NCBI GenBank assembly: GCA_009377695.1
Contig: WHTP01000004.1
Location: 1-64,000 of the forward strand
DNA from: Hyphomicrobiales bacterium
GTDB lineage: Bacteria; Pseudomonadota; Alphaproteobacteria; Rhizobiales; Xanthobacteraceae
Reading direction: 5' to 3'
DNA length: 64,000 bases
Shown here: positions 42,871 to 51,324 of the stretch, piece after piece
Layout of the letters: every line of letters begins with the position of its first letter
Position numbering within the stretch: the stretch's first letter is position 1
The notes under the pieces: generated by a model
The model's database searches: none
What the model was told of the DNA's origin: nothing
The model's input: the letters and a program-made list of their open reading frames with translations, nothing else
Translations under genes and position numbers: made by a program

Positions 42871-44208
42871 CTATCCCACGTCCGCGCCCAGGCGGCGCAT
42901 CATCGGCACGAAGCTCGGGAAGCTCGTGGCGATGAACGACGCATCGTCGATGCCGACCGGCTTCGCGCTCGCGAGGCCCATCATCAGGAACGCCATCGCG
43001 ATGCGATGGTCCATGTGGGTCATGACAACGCCGCCGCCTTGTGCGCGGCCCTGTCCGTGCACGATCAGGTCGTCGCCCTCGATCTCGGCCACGACGCCGT
43101 TGGCCTTGAGCCCGTCGGCGACCGCCGCCAGGCGATCGGATTCCTTGACACGCAATTCCTTGAGGCCGCGCATACGCGTGGTGCCATCGGCGAAGGCCGC
43201 GGCCACTGCCAGGATCGGATATTCGTCGATCATCGACGGCGCGCGCTCGGCCGGCACATCGACCCCCTTCAATGCGGATGCCCGCACCCGAAAGTCCGCC
43301 ATCTCCTCGCCGACGTCGCTGCGCAGATTGAGTGTCTCGACGTCGGCACCCATCTCTCGCAACGTCGTGATGAGCCCGGTGCGCAGTGGGTTGGTCATCA
43401 CGTCGGTCAGGACGATATCGGAGCCCGGCACCAGCAGCGCCGCCACCATCGGGAAGGCGGCGGACGACGGATCGGCCGGCACGACCACCGGCGCGGCATT
43501 GAGCTCGGGCTCGCCCTTGAGCGCGATCCGCCGGCCGTGGGTGCCGGCCGCCGCCACGGTGACATCGGCGCCGAAATGCAGGAGCAGCTTCTCGGTGTGA
43601 TCGCGGCTCGCTTCGCTTTCGATGACGATGGTCTCGCCCGGCGCGGCAAGCGCTGCAAGCAGCACGGCCGACTTGATCTGCGCCGACGGCACCGGCGTGC
43701 GGTAGACGATCGGGATCGGATCGCGTGCGCCCTCGACGGTGACAGGGAGCCGGCCGCCCTTGGCCATCTCGGACGCCCGCGCGCCCATCAGCGTCACCGG
43801 GTCGAGGATGCGCTGCATCGGCCGTTTGCGCAGCGAGGCATCGCCGTCGAAGGTCGCGGTGATCGGGCAGCCGGCCACCGCGCCCATGACCAGCCGGCAC
43901 CCCGTCGCGGAATTTCCAAAGTCGAGCACGCCTTGCGGCTGCCGGAAGCCACCGACCCCGACGCCATGGACACGCCACGCGCCATCGCCGATGCGCTCGA
44001 TCGATGCCCCGAGCGACTGCATGGCCCTGCCCGTGTTCAGCACGTCCTCGCCTTCAAGCAGCCCTGAGATTCGGGTTTCTCCGACCGCCAGCGCGCCGAA
44101 AATCAGGGCGCGGTGCGAGATCGACTTGTCACCGGGCACGCGCAGGCGGCCCTTGAGCGGGGAGCCGGCGCGAGCGGCGAGCGGAGACTTCACGGCGGCG
44201 TGGCTCAC
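42871..44208 (-). CDS. aroA: 3-phosphoshikimate 1-carboxyvinyltransferase, class II (CP4-like)
   Basis: EPSP synthase of aromatic amino acid synthesis, about 445 aa. Seen: [90 protein letters not shown] and [17 protein letters not shown] with LRVKESDRL. The GNSATG loop keeps an alanine at the position that makes Agrobacterium CP4 tolerant of glyphosate, so this is a class II enzyme. GTG 44208 (SHAAVKSPL) is chosen because it fits family starts and has TGAGG upstream; ATG 44259 would add 17 residues. Confidence 0.94.
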   Translation of the reverse strand: MSHAAVKSPLAARAGSPLKGRLRVPGDKSISHRALIFGALAVGETRISGLLEGEDVLNTGRAMQSLGASIERIGDGAWRVHGVGVGGFRQPQGVLDFGNSATGCRLVMGAVAGCPITATFDGDASLRKRPMQRILDPVTLMGARASEMAKGGRLPVTVEGARDPIPIVYRTPVPSAQIKSAVLLAALAAPGETIVIESEASRDHTEKLLLHFGADVTVAAAGTHGRRIALKGEPELNAAPVVVPADPSSAAFPMVAALLVPGSDIVLTDVMTNPLRTGLITTLREMGADVETLNLRSDVGEEMADFRVRASALKGVDVPAERAPSMIDEYPILAVAAAFADGTTRMRGLKELRVKESDRLAAVADGLKANGVVAEIEGDDLIVHGQGRAQGGGVVMTHMDHRIAMAFLMMGLASAKPVGIDDASFIATSFPSFVPMMRRLGADVG

Positions 44209-44365
44209 GGGGACCTCACTGACAGATGCCACCACCTTCCTACCACGGGGACGCTGCAAGGGTCACCACAAAGGCCGAAAACGGGCCACAGCTCCTATTG
44301 ACAGCAGCATTTCGACTGTCCAAGTGAAGCCCTCAATTTCCGACCCGCTCTGAGGAACCCGGACC

Positions 44366-44770
44366 GTGGCAAAACCCGAGCTTGGCACCAAGCGGCTTTG
44401 CGCCAACTGCGGCGCGAAGTTTTATGACCTCAACAAGACTCCAATCACCTGCCCGAAGTGCCACACCGTGATGGAGCTTGCCGCGGTCGCGCCGCAGCGT
44501 CCGCGTCCGGACGCCGCCGCACGCGCCGCCGCACCGGTCAAGGAAGAGGCACTGCCGGAGACTCAGGACGCCGAATTCGTTTCGCTGGAGGAGGCGGACG
44601 CCGAGGCGCAAGGGAAGAAGGTTGGAGACGATGCGGTCGCCGGCGACGACGACCTCGATATCGATGACGAGCCGATGGACGATGCCGCCCTCATCGAGGA
44701 GCAGGAGGAGTCGGACGACGACGTGACCGATATCATCGGCGAGCGCGAGGACAACGGGGAGGAGCCCTGA
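44366..44770 (+). CDS. FYDLN-acid protein (TIGR02300 family)
   Basis: 134 aa, function unknown. N-terminal zinc-ribbon-like pair CANCGAKFYDLN and ITCPKCHTVMEL with the namesake FYDLN motif; the rest is very acidic (DDAVAGDDDLDIDDEPMDDA). GTG 44366 with TGAGGA upstream. This alphaproteobacterial family is regularly found beside aroA and a tRNA-Ala gene, as here. A role in nucleic-acid or RNA polymerase binding is only suggested by the zinc ribbon and acidic tail. Confidence 0.88.
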   Translation: MAKPELGTKRLCANCGAKFYDLNKTPITCPKCHTVMELAAVAPQRPRPDAAARAAAPVKEEALPETQDAEFVSLEEADAEAQGKKVGDDAVAGDDDLDIDDEPMDDAALIEEQEESDDDVTDIIGEREDNGEEP

Positions 44771-44856
44771 GTTTTCGCCGCGACTGGCATCAGCAGTCGA
44801 ATAGCATTAAGATTAGGCGATGAATTGCGCGGTAATCCCAATGCCGCGACCGGAAT

Positions 44857-44932
<76 letters not shown>

Positions 44933-44970
44933 AATATAGAATCCCGCCGTCGCCACGAGCTGCGCGAAGG

Positions 44971-45210
44971 TAAGTGGAGCGCCACGGCGTCCCATTCGTC
45001 AGGCGAGGGCACGCCGTGCCGCCGCATATTCTCCCTGCGCTCGAGCACGAGCCGCGTGTGGCTGTCGTAGCGATAGGTCGGACCGCAGACGTCGGCCGTA
45101 AGCGAGCCCATGTCCGGGATCTGCGCTCCGCCTAAGCCTTCCAGCCACTCCTTCGATTTCAGCCCCATCTCGGCGCGGCGGTTGAACGGGCCGCCGCTCG
45201 ACCTCCCCCA
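44971..45210 (-). pseudogene. C-terminal remnant of a phage terminase large subunit
   Basis: On the minus strand the frame reads FNRRAEMGLKSKEWLE, then IPDMGSLTADVCGP, YRYDSHTRLVLERRENMRR and HGVPSPDEWDAVALHL. This is the usual end of a terminase nuclease domain (NRRAEM ... L-x-S-K/R ... RG-x-x-SPD-x-x-DA-x-AL). No ATPase or upstream nuclease part remains and the frame lacks its own stop, running on through the tRNA gene. It lies directly behind the 3' end of tRNA-Ala, a typical prophage attachment point, so it is read as the scar of a lost prophage. Confidence 0.7.
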
Positions 45211-45257
45211 GTTCGTCGAGCGGCGTCGGCTCGAGCTGCGCGGAGCTGTGGATCGCC

Positions 45258-45950
45258 TCAGTAGGGGTGACGATCCTTCTTGTTCATCCAGGCCTGATAG
45301 GCCTTGAGGCCCGTCTCCCGTTCAAAATTCTCCGTCACTGCAATGCGTCGTTCGGCCCACGGCTTGGCGAAATCTTCATATTGGAAGGCATCATCGAAGC
45401 CGATCTGGCTCGTATCTTTCAGGCTCGCGGCGAAATAGACGTGGTCGATGCGCGACCAATAAATGGCGCTCATGCACATAGGGCATGGTGCGCCGTTGAT
45501 GTAGATGTCGCATCCCTTCAGCATGCGTGCGCGCTCCGGCACTGGATCGGGCGAGCCCGGCTCGCGCGGGATCATCTCCAGGATGGTGCCGGCGCCATAT
45601 TCGCTGCCAAGCAGCGCTTTCGGATTGAGCCGGCCCGACGCATCCATGATCGCGGTGACCTCGGCGTGAAATACGGGACACCCTGTGAGCAGCACGCGGT
45701 TCTGGCCGCGACCGATGATCTCTCCGTCTTTGACGATGACCGCTCCGAACGGTCCACCCCAGCCCTTCTCGACGGACTCGATTGCTAGCTGCGTCGCCTC
45801 CTCCATGAATTTGCGCTGGCCCATCGTCGGGGTCGCTTGGGCCGGTACGGCCGGCATTCCAGCGGTCGCAGCGACGCTCGCGCCCACCGCAGCAGCAAAG
45901 AACGCGCGTCGCCCGGGGTCGGGAAGTGGACGGCACCTGCATTTGTTCAT
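45258..45950 (-). CDS. Tat-exported nucleoside/cytidine-type deaminase
   Basis: 230 aa. C-terminal CDA-fold: catalytic FHAEVTAIMD (His-Ala-Glu) and zinc cysteines GAPCPMCMSAIYWSRIDHV, closest in style to guanine deaminase/tRNA-adenosine deaminase-like enzymes (PFGAVIVKDGEIIGRGQNRV). The N-terminus PDPGRRAFFAAAVGASVAAT has a twin-arginine signal with cleavage near AQA. Export is unusual for this fold and suggests salvage of extracytoplasmic purines or pyrimidines. ATG 45950 with GGTGAAAG upstream; the frame is open to 46130. Substrate unproven. Confidence 0.82.
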   Translation of the reverse strand: MNKCRCRPLPDPGRRAFFAAAVGASVAATAGMPAVPAQATPTMGQRKFMEEATQLAIESVEKGWGGPFGAVIVKDGEIIGRGQNRVLLTGCPVFHAEVTAIMDASGRLNPKALLGSEYGAGTILEMIPREPGSPDPVPERARMLKGCDIYINGAPCPMCMSAIYWSRIDHVYFAASLKDTSQIGFDDAFQYEDFAKPWAERRIAVTENFERETGLKAYQAWMNKKDRHPY

Positions 45951-46943
45951 GACAAATCTTTCACCGTGAGAGGAGCTCGTGTTTCCGAACGAAGTCGCAC
46001 AAAGTTCTGTGCCAACTGCAACAGCAGTCCCTACATTACTGATGGCAGCTAGCGGCGTGACATTGCCGACGGTCTTCTGACCAAGCGCCGCGCCGAGTCG
46101 GCCAGGAGCAATCGGCTTGTGTTGGCGCATGCTTGGGATGGTGAACCGATAACGTTTACCTCAGACGAAACAAGTCCGTCGTATTTGAACGTTCAGTGCA
46201 ATCGATGGAGCGCTTCGTCGTCGGCCCAGGTGGTGCGCGGGATCATGGTCGTCATCACGCGGTCTCGACTACATCGATTGACGCCTGTTCAAGTATGGCG
46301 AACTCCGTCGTGATGATTTCGTCCGCACATTCAAGTGTTGCCGCAGCTGGCGTCCGCTAATTTGGACGCTTGCGATCGCGCCCAGCGGCGCGATGCGCTA
46401 TGTCAAATCCGCCAAGCGCTATGTGCCCACTAATGGCAATACTCGGACGTGCTGATGGGGCAGTGAACGTCTGCGGTGTGATCAAAACTGACTTCCTGCC
46501 TCGCCGGCCCTCCTTTCGATCGTCACACTTTCTCGCACGCATGCGTCAGTGACGGAGAGACGCGTGAATGAGGTGCTGAAAGAGAAGCGGCACGTCGGCA
46601 CTCGATCTGAGGCCGAGAAGGTCTGGCAGAAGCAAGCCTTCCAAACAGCGAGGCGGGCGGTCTCGGGCCGCCCATTTTGCTCGGGCATCGGTTAATCTTC
46701 GCTTCGCGAAGCGGCGAAGACTGCCCGCCGTAGCCCAACGGGCGAAGGCGAGCTGAATCCGCTATATTAGCCGCCGCTTCGCGGCTACGACTGGCAAGGT
46801 AACAAGAACCCGATCGCCCTTAACCTCGACGCCGCGTGGCGAAGCGACGCGCCACTCGGCCCTTGCCGGACCGGGTCCCATAGGTTGAAACAAACGCCGG
46901 CCGGTCGCTGAGCATCGGCGGAATGCATCGCGGGAGAGGAAAC
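45951..46943. other. Gene-poor interval near the prophage scar
   Basis: Almost 1 kb without a convincing gene on either strand; open frames are all under about 70 codons and show no family motif. A terminator-like hairpin is listed at 46655. The part 46690-46800 carries CTTCGC/GCGAAG palindromes of the dispersed type. With the terminase remnant nearby, this may be decayed accessory DNA. Confidence 0.5.
46655..46680 (+). terminator. Terminator-like hairpin
   Basis: GGGCGG-TCTCGGG-CCGCCC followed by ATTTTGC. The T-run is short (four). No coding gene ends here, so it could end a small RNA starting near 46540, or be a relic. Confidence 0.4.
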
Positions 46944-47975
46944 ATGTTCAATCAAGCCAAGCGGTTCGCGCGCCCGATCGGCGCCGCCGGCGCGATCTTC
47001 AGCGCATTCGCGCTGGCCGTCGCGTCACCAGCGCTGGCGCAGGAACCGAATTTCGCCGGCCACAACGTCACGATGATCATCGGCTTCGGCGCCGGCGGCG
47101 GCTACGACCGGTGGGGGCGCATCGTCGCCCGTCACATCGGCAAGCATCTGCCAGGCAAGCCGAACGTGGTCCCACAGAATATGCCGGGCGGCGGCAGCTT
47201 CACAGCCGCCAATCACATCTACACCGTGGCACCGAAGGATGGCAGCGTCCTGGGGATCATCGCGCGTGACGCGCCGCTCGGCCCACTGAGCGGGATGACC
47301 GGCGCGCGTTTTGACCCGCTCAAGATCACGTGGGTTGGCACGCCGACCAAGGAAACGAACGTCTGCTTTGCGCACAAGCGCGCAAAGGTGCAAAGCTTTG
47401 AAGACCTGCTCAAGCACGAGCTGATCATCGGCAATACCGGCGCCGGCACCGGCACCTATACCTATCCGAAAGGACTCAACGGACTGCTGGGCACGAAGTT
47501 TAAGCTGGTCTCCGGCTTCAAGGTGTCGACCGACGTGCTGCTTGCGATGGAGCGCGGCGAAGTCGACGGGTTGTGCGAGAGCTGGGACAGCGCGGTCGGC
47601 AAGCGCCCCGATCTGTTCAAGGACGGAACCTTCAAGGTCCTGTTCCAGGCCGGGCCGCAGGTCGAAGCCGAAATCAAGGCGCCGTCGATTTTCAGCCTCG
47701 TGAAGACGCCCGAGCAGAAGCAGGCGCTCGAATATCTTTATGCCGGTCAGGGTATCGGACGGCCCTTCGTTGCGCCGGAGATGCCGGCGGATCGTGTCAA
47801 GATGCTGCGCGACGCCTTCGCGGCCACGATGAAAGATCCCGAATTCCGAGCGGATGCGAAGAAGAGCAAGCTTGACGTCAATCCGACCGACGGCGTGGGA
47901 TTGGAAGCGCTGATCAAGCGCATCTACGCGACGCCGAAGCATCTGATTGACAAGGTCGCCGCGCTGATCAAATAG
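46944..47975 (+). CDS. TctC/Bug-like tripartite transporter receptor
   Basis: 343 aa. Signal peptide with GAIFSAFALAVASPALA cleavage, then FAGHNVTMIIGFGAGGGYDR, VVPQNMPGGGSFTAANHIY, IGNTGAGTGTYTYPKGLNGL and ERGEVDGLCESWD. More distant from the two other receptors (two to three cysteines, YDRWGR loop). ATG 46944 follows GGGAGAGGA. Tail-to-tail overlap of eight bases with the next gene. Confidence 0.87.
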   Translation: MFNQAKRFARPIGAAGAIFSAFALAVASPALAQEPNFAGHNVTMIIGFGAGGGYDRWGRIVARHIGKHLPGKPNVVPQNMPGGGSFTAANHIYTVAPKDGSVLGIIARDAPLGPLSGMTGARFDPLKITWVGTPTKETNVCFAHKRAKVQSFEDLLKHELIIGNTGAGTGTYTYPKGLNGLLGTKFKLVSGFKVSTDVLLAMERGEVDGLCESWDSAVGKRPDLFKDGTFKVLFQAGPQVEAEIKAPSIFSLVKTPEQKQALEYLYAGQGIGRPFVAPEMPADRVKMLRDAFAATMKDPEFRADAKKSKLDVNPTDGVGLEALIKRIYATPKHLIDKVAALIK

Positions 47976-48906
47976 CGGGCGTTGTCATCGGTCGGCCGGC
48001 GGCGTGCAGCACCAGGACGTCGTTCACGGCACGGTTGGCGGGCGTCGGTACGCCAACCGCCGCTCCCAGCGTGGCCACTCCGCCGGAGAGCCAGCGCACC
48101 TCGAGCGGCCGGCCGCGATCGAGATCATGGTGCATCGACGAGGTCATGTCGTGGGGCAGGCTATCGGCGAACGCCATACGCTGCTCGGCATAGTCCTCAG
48201 GCAAGGCAACGCCATGCGCGCGGCCGACCGCCACGGTCTCGCGCATCAGGTCGAACAGGAATTGCCGGCTCACCGGATTTTCACGGATCGGTCCGAGCGG
48301 CATGCGCATGGCCGTGGTCGCACCCGACAACCCTACCAGGAAGACATACTTCTCCCAGATGGCCCGGCGGATGTCGGCGCTGAGCTCGGCGTTGATGCCG
48401 CCGCGCTTGCAGGCTTCGAGCAGTGTCTCCGCGCGTGCGGATGATGGGGCATTGTACTCGCCGAAGATCATGCGCTGGATCGCGCCGGTCTGCGCAATGA
48501 CGCCAGGACGCGCGATCGTGGTCGCCATATAGGCGACACCGCCCATGACGGCGGCTTCGCCGAAGATCGCGCGCAGCGTGTCGTCCTTCTGGACGCCATT
48601 CTGGAGCGAAATGACCGCGGATCCCGGCCGCATGATCGGAAGAAGCGAGCGCGCCGCGCTTTCGGTGTCCCGCAGCTTGACGCAGAACAGCACGATGTCC
48701 ACCGGACCGATGGTGCCGGGGTCATCGGTGGCATGCACCTTCGGGAGCCGGATCGGCTCATGGGCGCTCTCCACCGTGAGGCCCTGCTCGCGCATGGCTG
48801 CAAGGTGGGCGCCACGGGCGATGAAGGTCACGTCTGCGCCGCCTTTGGCAAGGCGGGCGCCGAAATAGCCCCCGACACCACCCGATCCCATAATTGCGAT
48901 TCGCAC
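47968..48906 (-). CDS. Ketopantoate reductase-family protein (PanE/ApbA)
   Basis: 312 aa NADPH-dependent reductase. N-terminal Rossmann motif MRIAIMGSGGVGGYFGARLA, VDIVLFCVKLRDTESAA, SLQNGVQKDDTL, catalytic Lys in IRRAIWEKYVFLVGLSGATT and late SSMHHDLDRGRPLEVRWLSG with the Glu. Start is GTG 48906. PanE makes pantoate for coenzyme A, but genomes carry several paralogs with other 2-oxo-acid substrates, so pantoate is not certain. Confidence 0.88.
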   Translation of the reverse strand: MRIAIMGSGGVGGYFGARLAKGGADVTFIARGAHLAAMREQGLTVESAHEPIRLPKVHATDDPGTIGPVDIVLFCVKLRDTESAARSLLPIMRPGSAVISLQNGVQKDDTLRAIFGEAAVMGGVAYMATTIARPGVIAQTGAIQRMIFGEYNAPSSARAETLLEACKRGGINAELSADIRRAIWEKYVFLVGLSGATTAMRMPLGPIRENPVSRQFLFDLMRETVAVGRAHGVALPEDYAEQRMAFADSLPHDMTSSMHHDLDRGRPLEVRWLSGGVATLGAAVGVPTPANRAVNDVLVLHAAGRPMTTPAI

Positions 48907-48966
48907 GAGTGCCTCGTTTCCGTAGGTTCTGCCTCCCCGGCAAGTGCCTGGCCGACGATAACTATT

Positions 48967-48996
48967 CTTGAAGGCTTAACCGCCCGACCCCATATT
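48967..48996 (+). promoter_or_regulatory. RpoH (sigma-32) promoter for hsp20
   Basis: CTTGAAG (48967-48973), 14-base spacer, CCCCATATT (48988-48996): very close to the heat-shock consensus CTTGAA...CCCCAT-T. It is on the strand of, and about 110 bases before, the small heat-shock gene, with transcription expected near 49003. Confidence 0.82.
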
Positions 48997-49002
48997 GAGA
49001 AG

Positions 49003-49106
49003 CGATCGGACAGGGGTCCCGCCTGATGCGGCGCCATTGGCCGGTTAACCCTGGGGGTGCCGAAAAGGGCCCCGTCAAAGTCGCTTGCAGAGGGCTTTGA
49101 AGGAAA
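49003..49106 (+). promoter_or_regulatory. ROSE-like RNA thermometer in the hsp20 leader
   Basis: The last leader hairpin (49081-49104) pairs TCGCTTGCAGA with TTTGAAGGA around a GGGC loop, leaving two single bulged G residues. It buries the ribosome site AGGA (49101-49104) opposite TCGCT, the T-Y-GCT signature of ROSE elements, where the bulged G lets the helix melt on warming. The leader length (about 100 nt) is typical. ROSE elements are known before rhizobial small heat-shock genes. The AGGA-to-ATG distance is only two bases, which is short. Confidence 0.72.
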
Positions 49107-49532
49107 ATGTCGAGAGTTCCGTCGCTATCAAGTCCTTTCCTGCTCGGCTTCGACGAGATCGAGCGTGCGCTCGATCGCGTTGCCAAGGCTGCCGACGGTT
49201 ATCCGCCCTACAATATCGAGCGGATTCCCCGTGTGGACGGGTATCCCGAGCGCCTGCGCATCACGCTGGCGGTCGCCGGCTTCACCCGTGATCAACTCGA
49301 GGTGTCGATCGAGGAAAGCCAACTCCTCATTCGAGGGCGGCAGCAGGACGACAAGACGCGGCAGTACCTCCACCGCGGCATCGCGGCGCGCCAATTCCAG
49401 CGCACCTTCGTGCTCGCGGACGGAATGGAAGTGCTGGGCGCCGACTTGAAGAACGGACTTCTCTCCATCGATCTGGCGCGTCCGACCCCGGAACGGGTCA
49501 TCAAGAGCATCAAGATCGTGGACCACGACTAA
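49107..49532 (+). CDS. Small heat-shock protein (Hsp20 family)
   Basis: 141 aa alpha-crystallin-type chaperone that holds unfolding proteins. Seen: SSPFLLGFDEIERALDRVAK, YPPYNIERIPR at domain start, LRITLAVAGFTRDQLEVSIE, LIRGRQ, and GLLSIDLARPTPERVIKSI with a class A bacterial Hsp20 layout. Controlled by an RpoH promoter and a ROSE-like leader (listed). DUF1150 gene follows, as in other rhizobia. Confidence 0.94.
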   Translation: MSRVPSLSSPFLLGFDEIERALDRVAKAADGYPPYNIERIPRVDGYPERLRITLAVAGFTRDQLEVSIEESQLLIRGRQQDDKTRQYLHRGIAARQFQRTFVLADGMEVLGADLKNGLLSIDLARPTPERVIKSIKIVDHD

Positions 49533-49587
49533 CCCGGGATTTGTGCAACCAGGACTCGACGTTGACATCAGAAAGGAGTCGAGGGCC

Positions 49588-49866
49588 ATGACCAACGACA
49601 TGACGAACAACGAAGCCACTACCCACACTCCGGACATCTCTCCGGAAGCGTTGGCGCTGCTCGGCGGCGGCAGGATCGCGTATGTGAAGGCGGTCCGCTC
49701 CGAGGATGTGCCCAGCATGTTTCCACAGGCGCCGCAGCTTCAGCCCGGCATGCAACTGTTCGCGCTGCACGCAGCCGACGGCACGCCGATGATGCTGACC
49801 GATAGCCGCGAAGCCGCGGTTGCTAGCGCCTGGAGCCAGGAGCTCGAGACGGTCAGCGTTCACTGA
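49588..49866 (+). CDS. DUF1150 family protein
   Basis: 92 aa. Core PDISPEALALLGGGRIAYVK, SEDVPSMFPQAPQLQPGMQL and ALHAADGTPMMLTDSREAAV match DUF1150. ATG 49588 with AAAGGAG upstream. It is 55 bases after hsp20, so heat-shock co-expression is likely; function unknown. Confidence 0.88.
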   Translation: MTNDMTNNEATTHTPDISPEALALLGGGRIAYVKAVRSEDVPSMFPQAPQLQPGMQLFALHAADGTPMMLTDSREAAVASAWSQELETVSVH

Positions 49867-49903
49867 TCGGGCAGGTAGCCGCGGTCGGCTCATCTCAACA
49901 AGC

Positions 49904-50365
49904 TCAAGCGGCGCTGGCCGAAGGCATGGCCAGTACTGCGTAGATCGCCTCGGCATCGCGCGACTCGCGTAGCTTGCGCGCGGTGTCGGGGTCACGCAGC
50001 ACACGTGCGACTCTGGCCAGCGCCTTGAGATGATCGGCGCCGGCGCCTTCCGGCGCCAGCAGCAGGAAGATGAGACTGACGGGCTGCCCGTCGAGCGATT
50101 CGAAATCGACGGGCCGCTCGAGGCGCGCAAACAATCCGAACAGCTTGCCAAGCTTCGGCAGCTTGCCGTGCGGTATCGCGACGCCGTTGCCGACTCCGGT
50201 TGAGCCGAGCTTCTCGCGCTGCATCAACGTCTCGAAGATCGTCTTCTCGCTCTGCCCGGAAATCTGCGCGGCCTTAGCAGCGAGTTCTTGCAGCGCTTGC
50301 TTCTTGCCGTTGACTTTCAACGTTGGAATGATCGCATCGAGCGCGACGACGTCTGTGAGCGGCAT
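49904..50365 (-). CDS. ptsN: PTS IIA-like nitrogen regulatory protein PtsN
   Basis: 153 aa EIIA-Ntr: phospho-accepting His in VGNGVAIPHGKLPKLGKLF, KTIFETLMQREKLGSTG and VSLIFLLLAPEGAGADHLKAL. Part of the PTS-Ntr relay regulating potassium, nitrogen and carbon responses. Last gene of the lpt-rpoN-hpf-ptsN block; this position is conserved. Confidence 0.95.
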   Translation of the reverse strand: MPLTDVVALDAIIPTLKVNGKKQALQELAAKAAQISGQSEKTIFETLMQREKLGSTGVGNGVAIPHGKLPKLGKLFGLFARLERPVDFESLDGQPVSLIFLLLAPEGAGADHLKALARVARVLRDPDTARKLRESRDAEAIYAVLAMPSASAA

Positions 50366-50547
50366 GGAACTTTTCCAGAATGGAAACCTTGCGGGTCACG
50401 AACACGCTGACTGAATGATTCGTGCAGCGGGCATTGTACGTCGATTCGCGTAACGCCGGTGCGAGGTCCTCGGCAAACCGACTCTCCCCATCAAGACGCC
50501 CCGGCGACCTTGAAGGTCGCGGACCATAAGGAGCCGGACTCGGGCCG

Positions 50548-51153
50548 TCAATGGCTGTCCCTCACCTCGGCGGCGGGCGGATCAATCCACCCGATATGGC
50601 CGTCGGCGCGCCGATAAACCAGATTGACGCGACCATGTCCAGCATGCCGGAAAACGACCACGGTGGTGCCGGTCAGGTCGAGTTGCAACACGGCATCGCT
50701 TACCGACATCCGCTTCAACGTCGTTGTCGATTCAGCAATGATGACGGGGTTGAACTCGGTGATCTCGTCGTCGGTGTCCTGTTCCGGCGCTTCGATGATG
50801 TAGCTCGGCACCGCCACCGCGTTCTGCTCGATTGTCTGATCGTTCAAGCGCGCGGCGGCCTGATGATCTTTCAGGCGGCGCTTGTAGCGACGCAGGCGCT
50901 TCTCGATGCGCTCTGCGGCTTGATCGGCGCTGGAATAGGCATCGCCGGCGATGGCGTCCGCTTCGAGAACGATGCCGGAATCGCGATAGACCACGCATTC
51001 CGTGCGGAAGCCAAACCCGTCTTTTCCAACGGTCACGTGGCCGGAATAGCCGCCGTCAAAATATTTTGCAGTCGCTTCGGCGATGCGCTGGTTCACACGA
51101 CCGCGCAGTGCATCGCCGATATCGAGGTTCTTGCCCGAAACGCGAAACGGCAT
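50548..51153 (-). CDS. hpf: Ribosome hibernation promoting factor, long form
   Basis: 201 aa. N-terminal HPF/YfiA domain (MPFRVSGKNLDIGDALRGRV, VTVGKDGFGFRTECVVYRDS, YSSADQAAERIEKRLRRYKR) and C-terminal dimerisation domain (FNPVIIAESTTTLKRMSVSD, GRVNLVYRRADGHIGWIDP). The long form makes 100S ribosome dimers in stationary phase. Between rpoN and ptsN. Confidence 0.95.
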   Translation of the reverse strand: MPFRVSGKNLDIGDALRGRVNQRIAEATAKYFDGGYSGHVTVGKDGFGFRTECVVYRDSGIVLEADAIAGDAYSSADQAAERIEKRLRRYKRRLKDHQAAARLNDQTIEQNAVAVPSYIIEAPEQDTDDEITEFNPVIIAESTTTLKRMSVSDAVLQLDLTGTTVVVFRHAGHGRVNLVYRRADGHIGWIDPPAAEVRDSH

Positions 51154-51324
51154 CGATGCCTCCGTTCTTCGCCGGGAGTCCGCCGCGCGAACGCCGCGCG
51201 GCCGACCTTATAAAGAGCTAGGAATACGGCCGAGCCATGTCAATGCAACGTGATCAATGCAACGTGCGGCAACCGTCCGCAGGCGTACCCGGCGGCGCAT
51301 GACCCCCTTTTTCGGGATCGTGCT

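Noticed and set aside
46119-46700. Small genes in the gene-poor interval
   Set aside because: Short frames lack motifs, ribosome sites and family resemblance; only a terminator-like stem is supportable.
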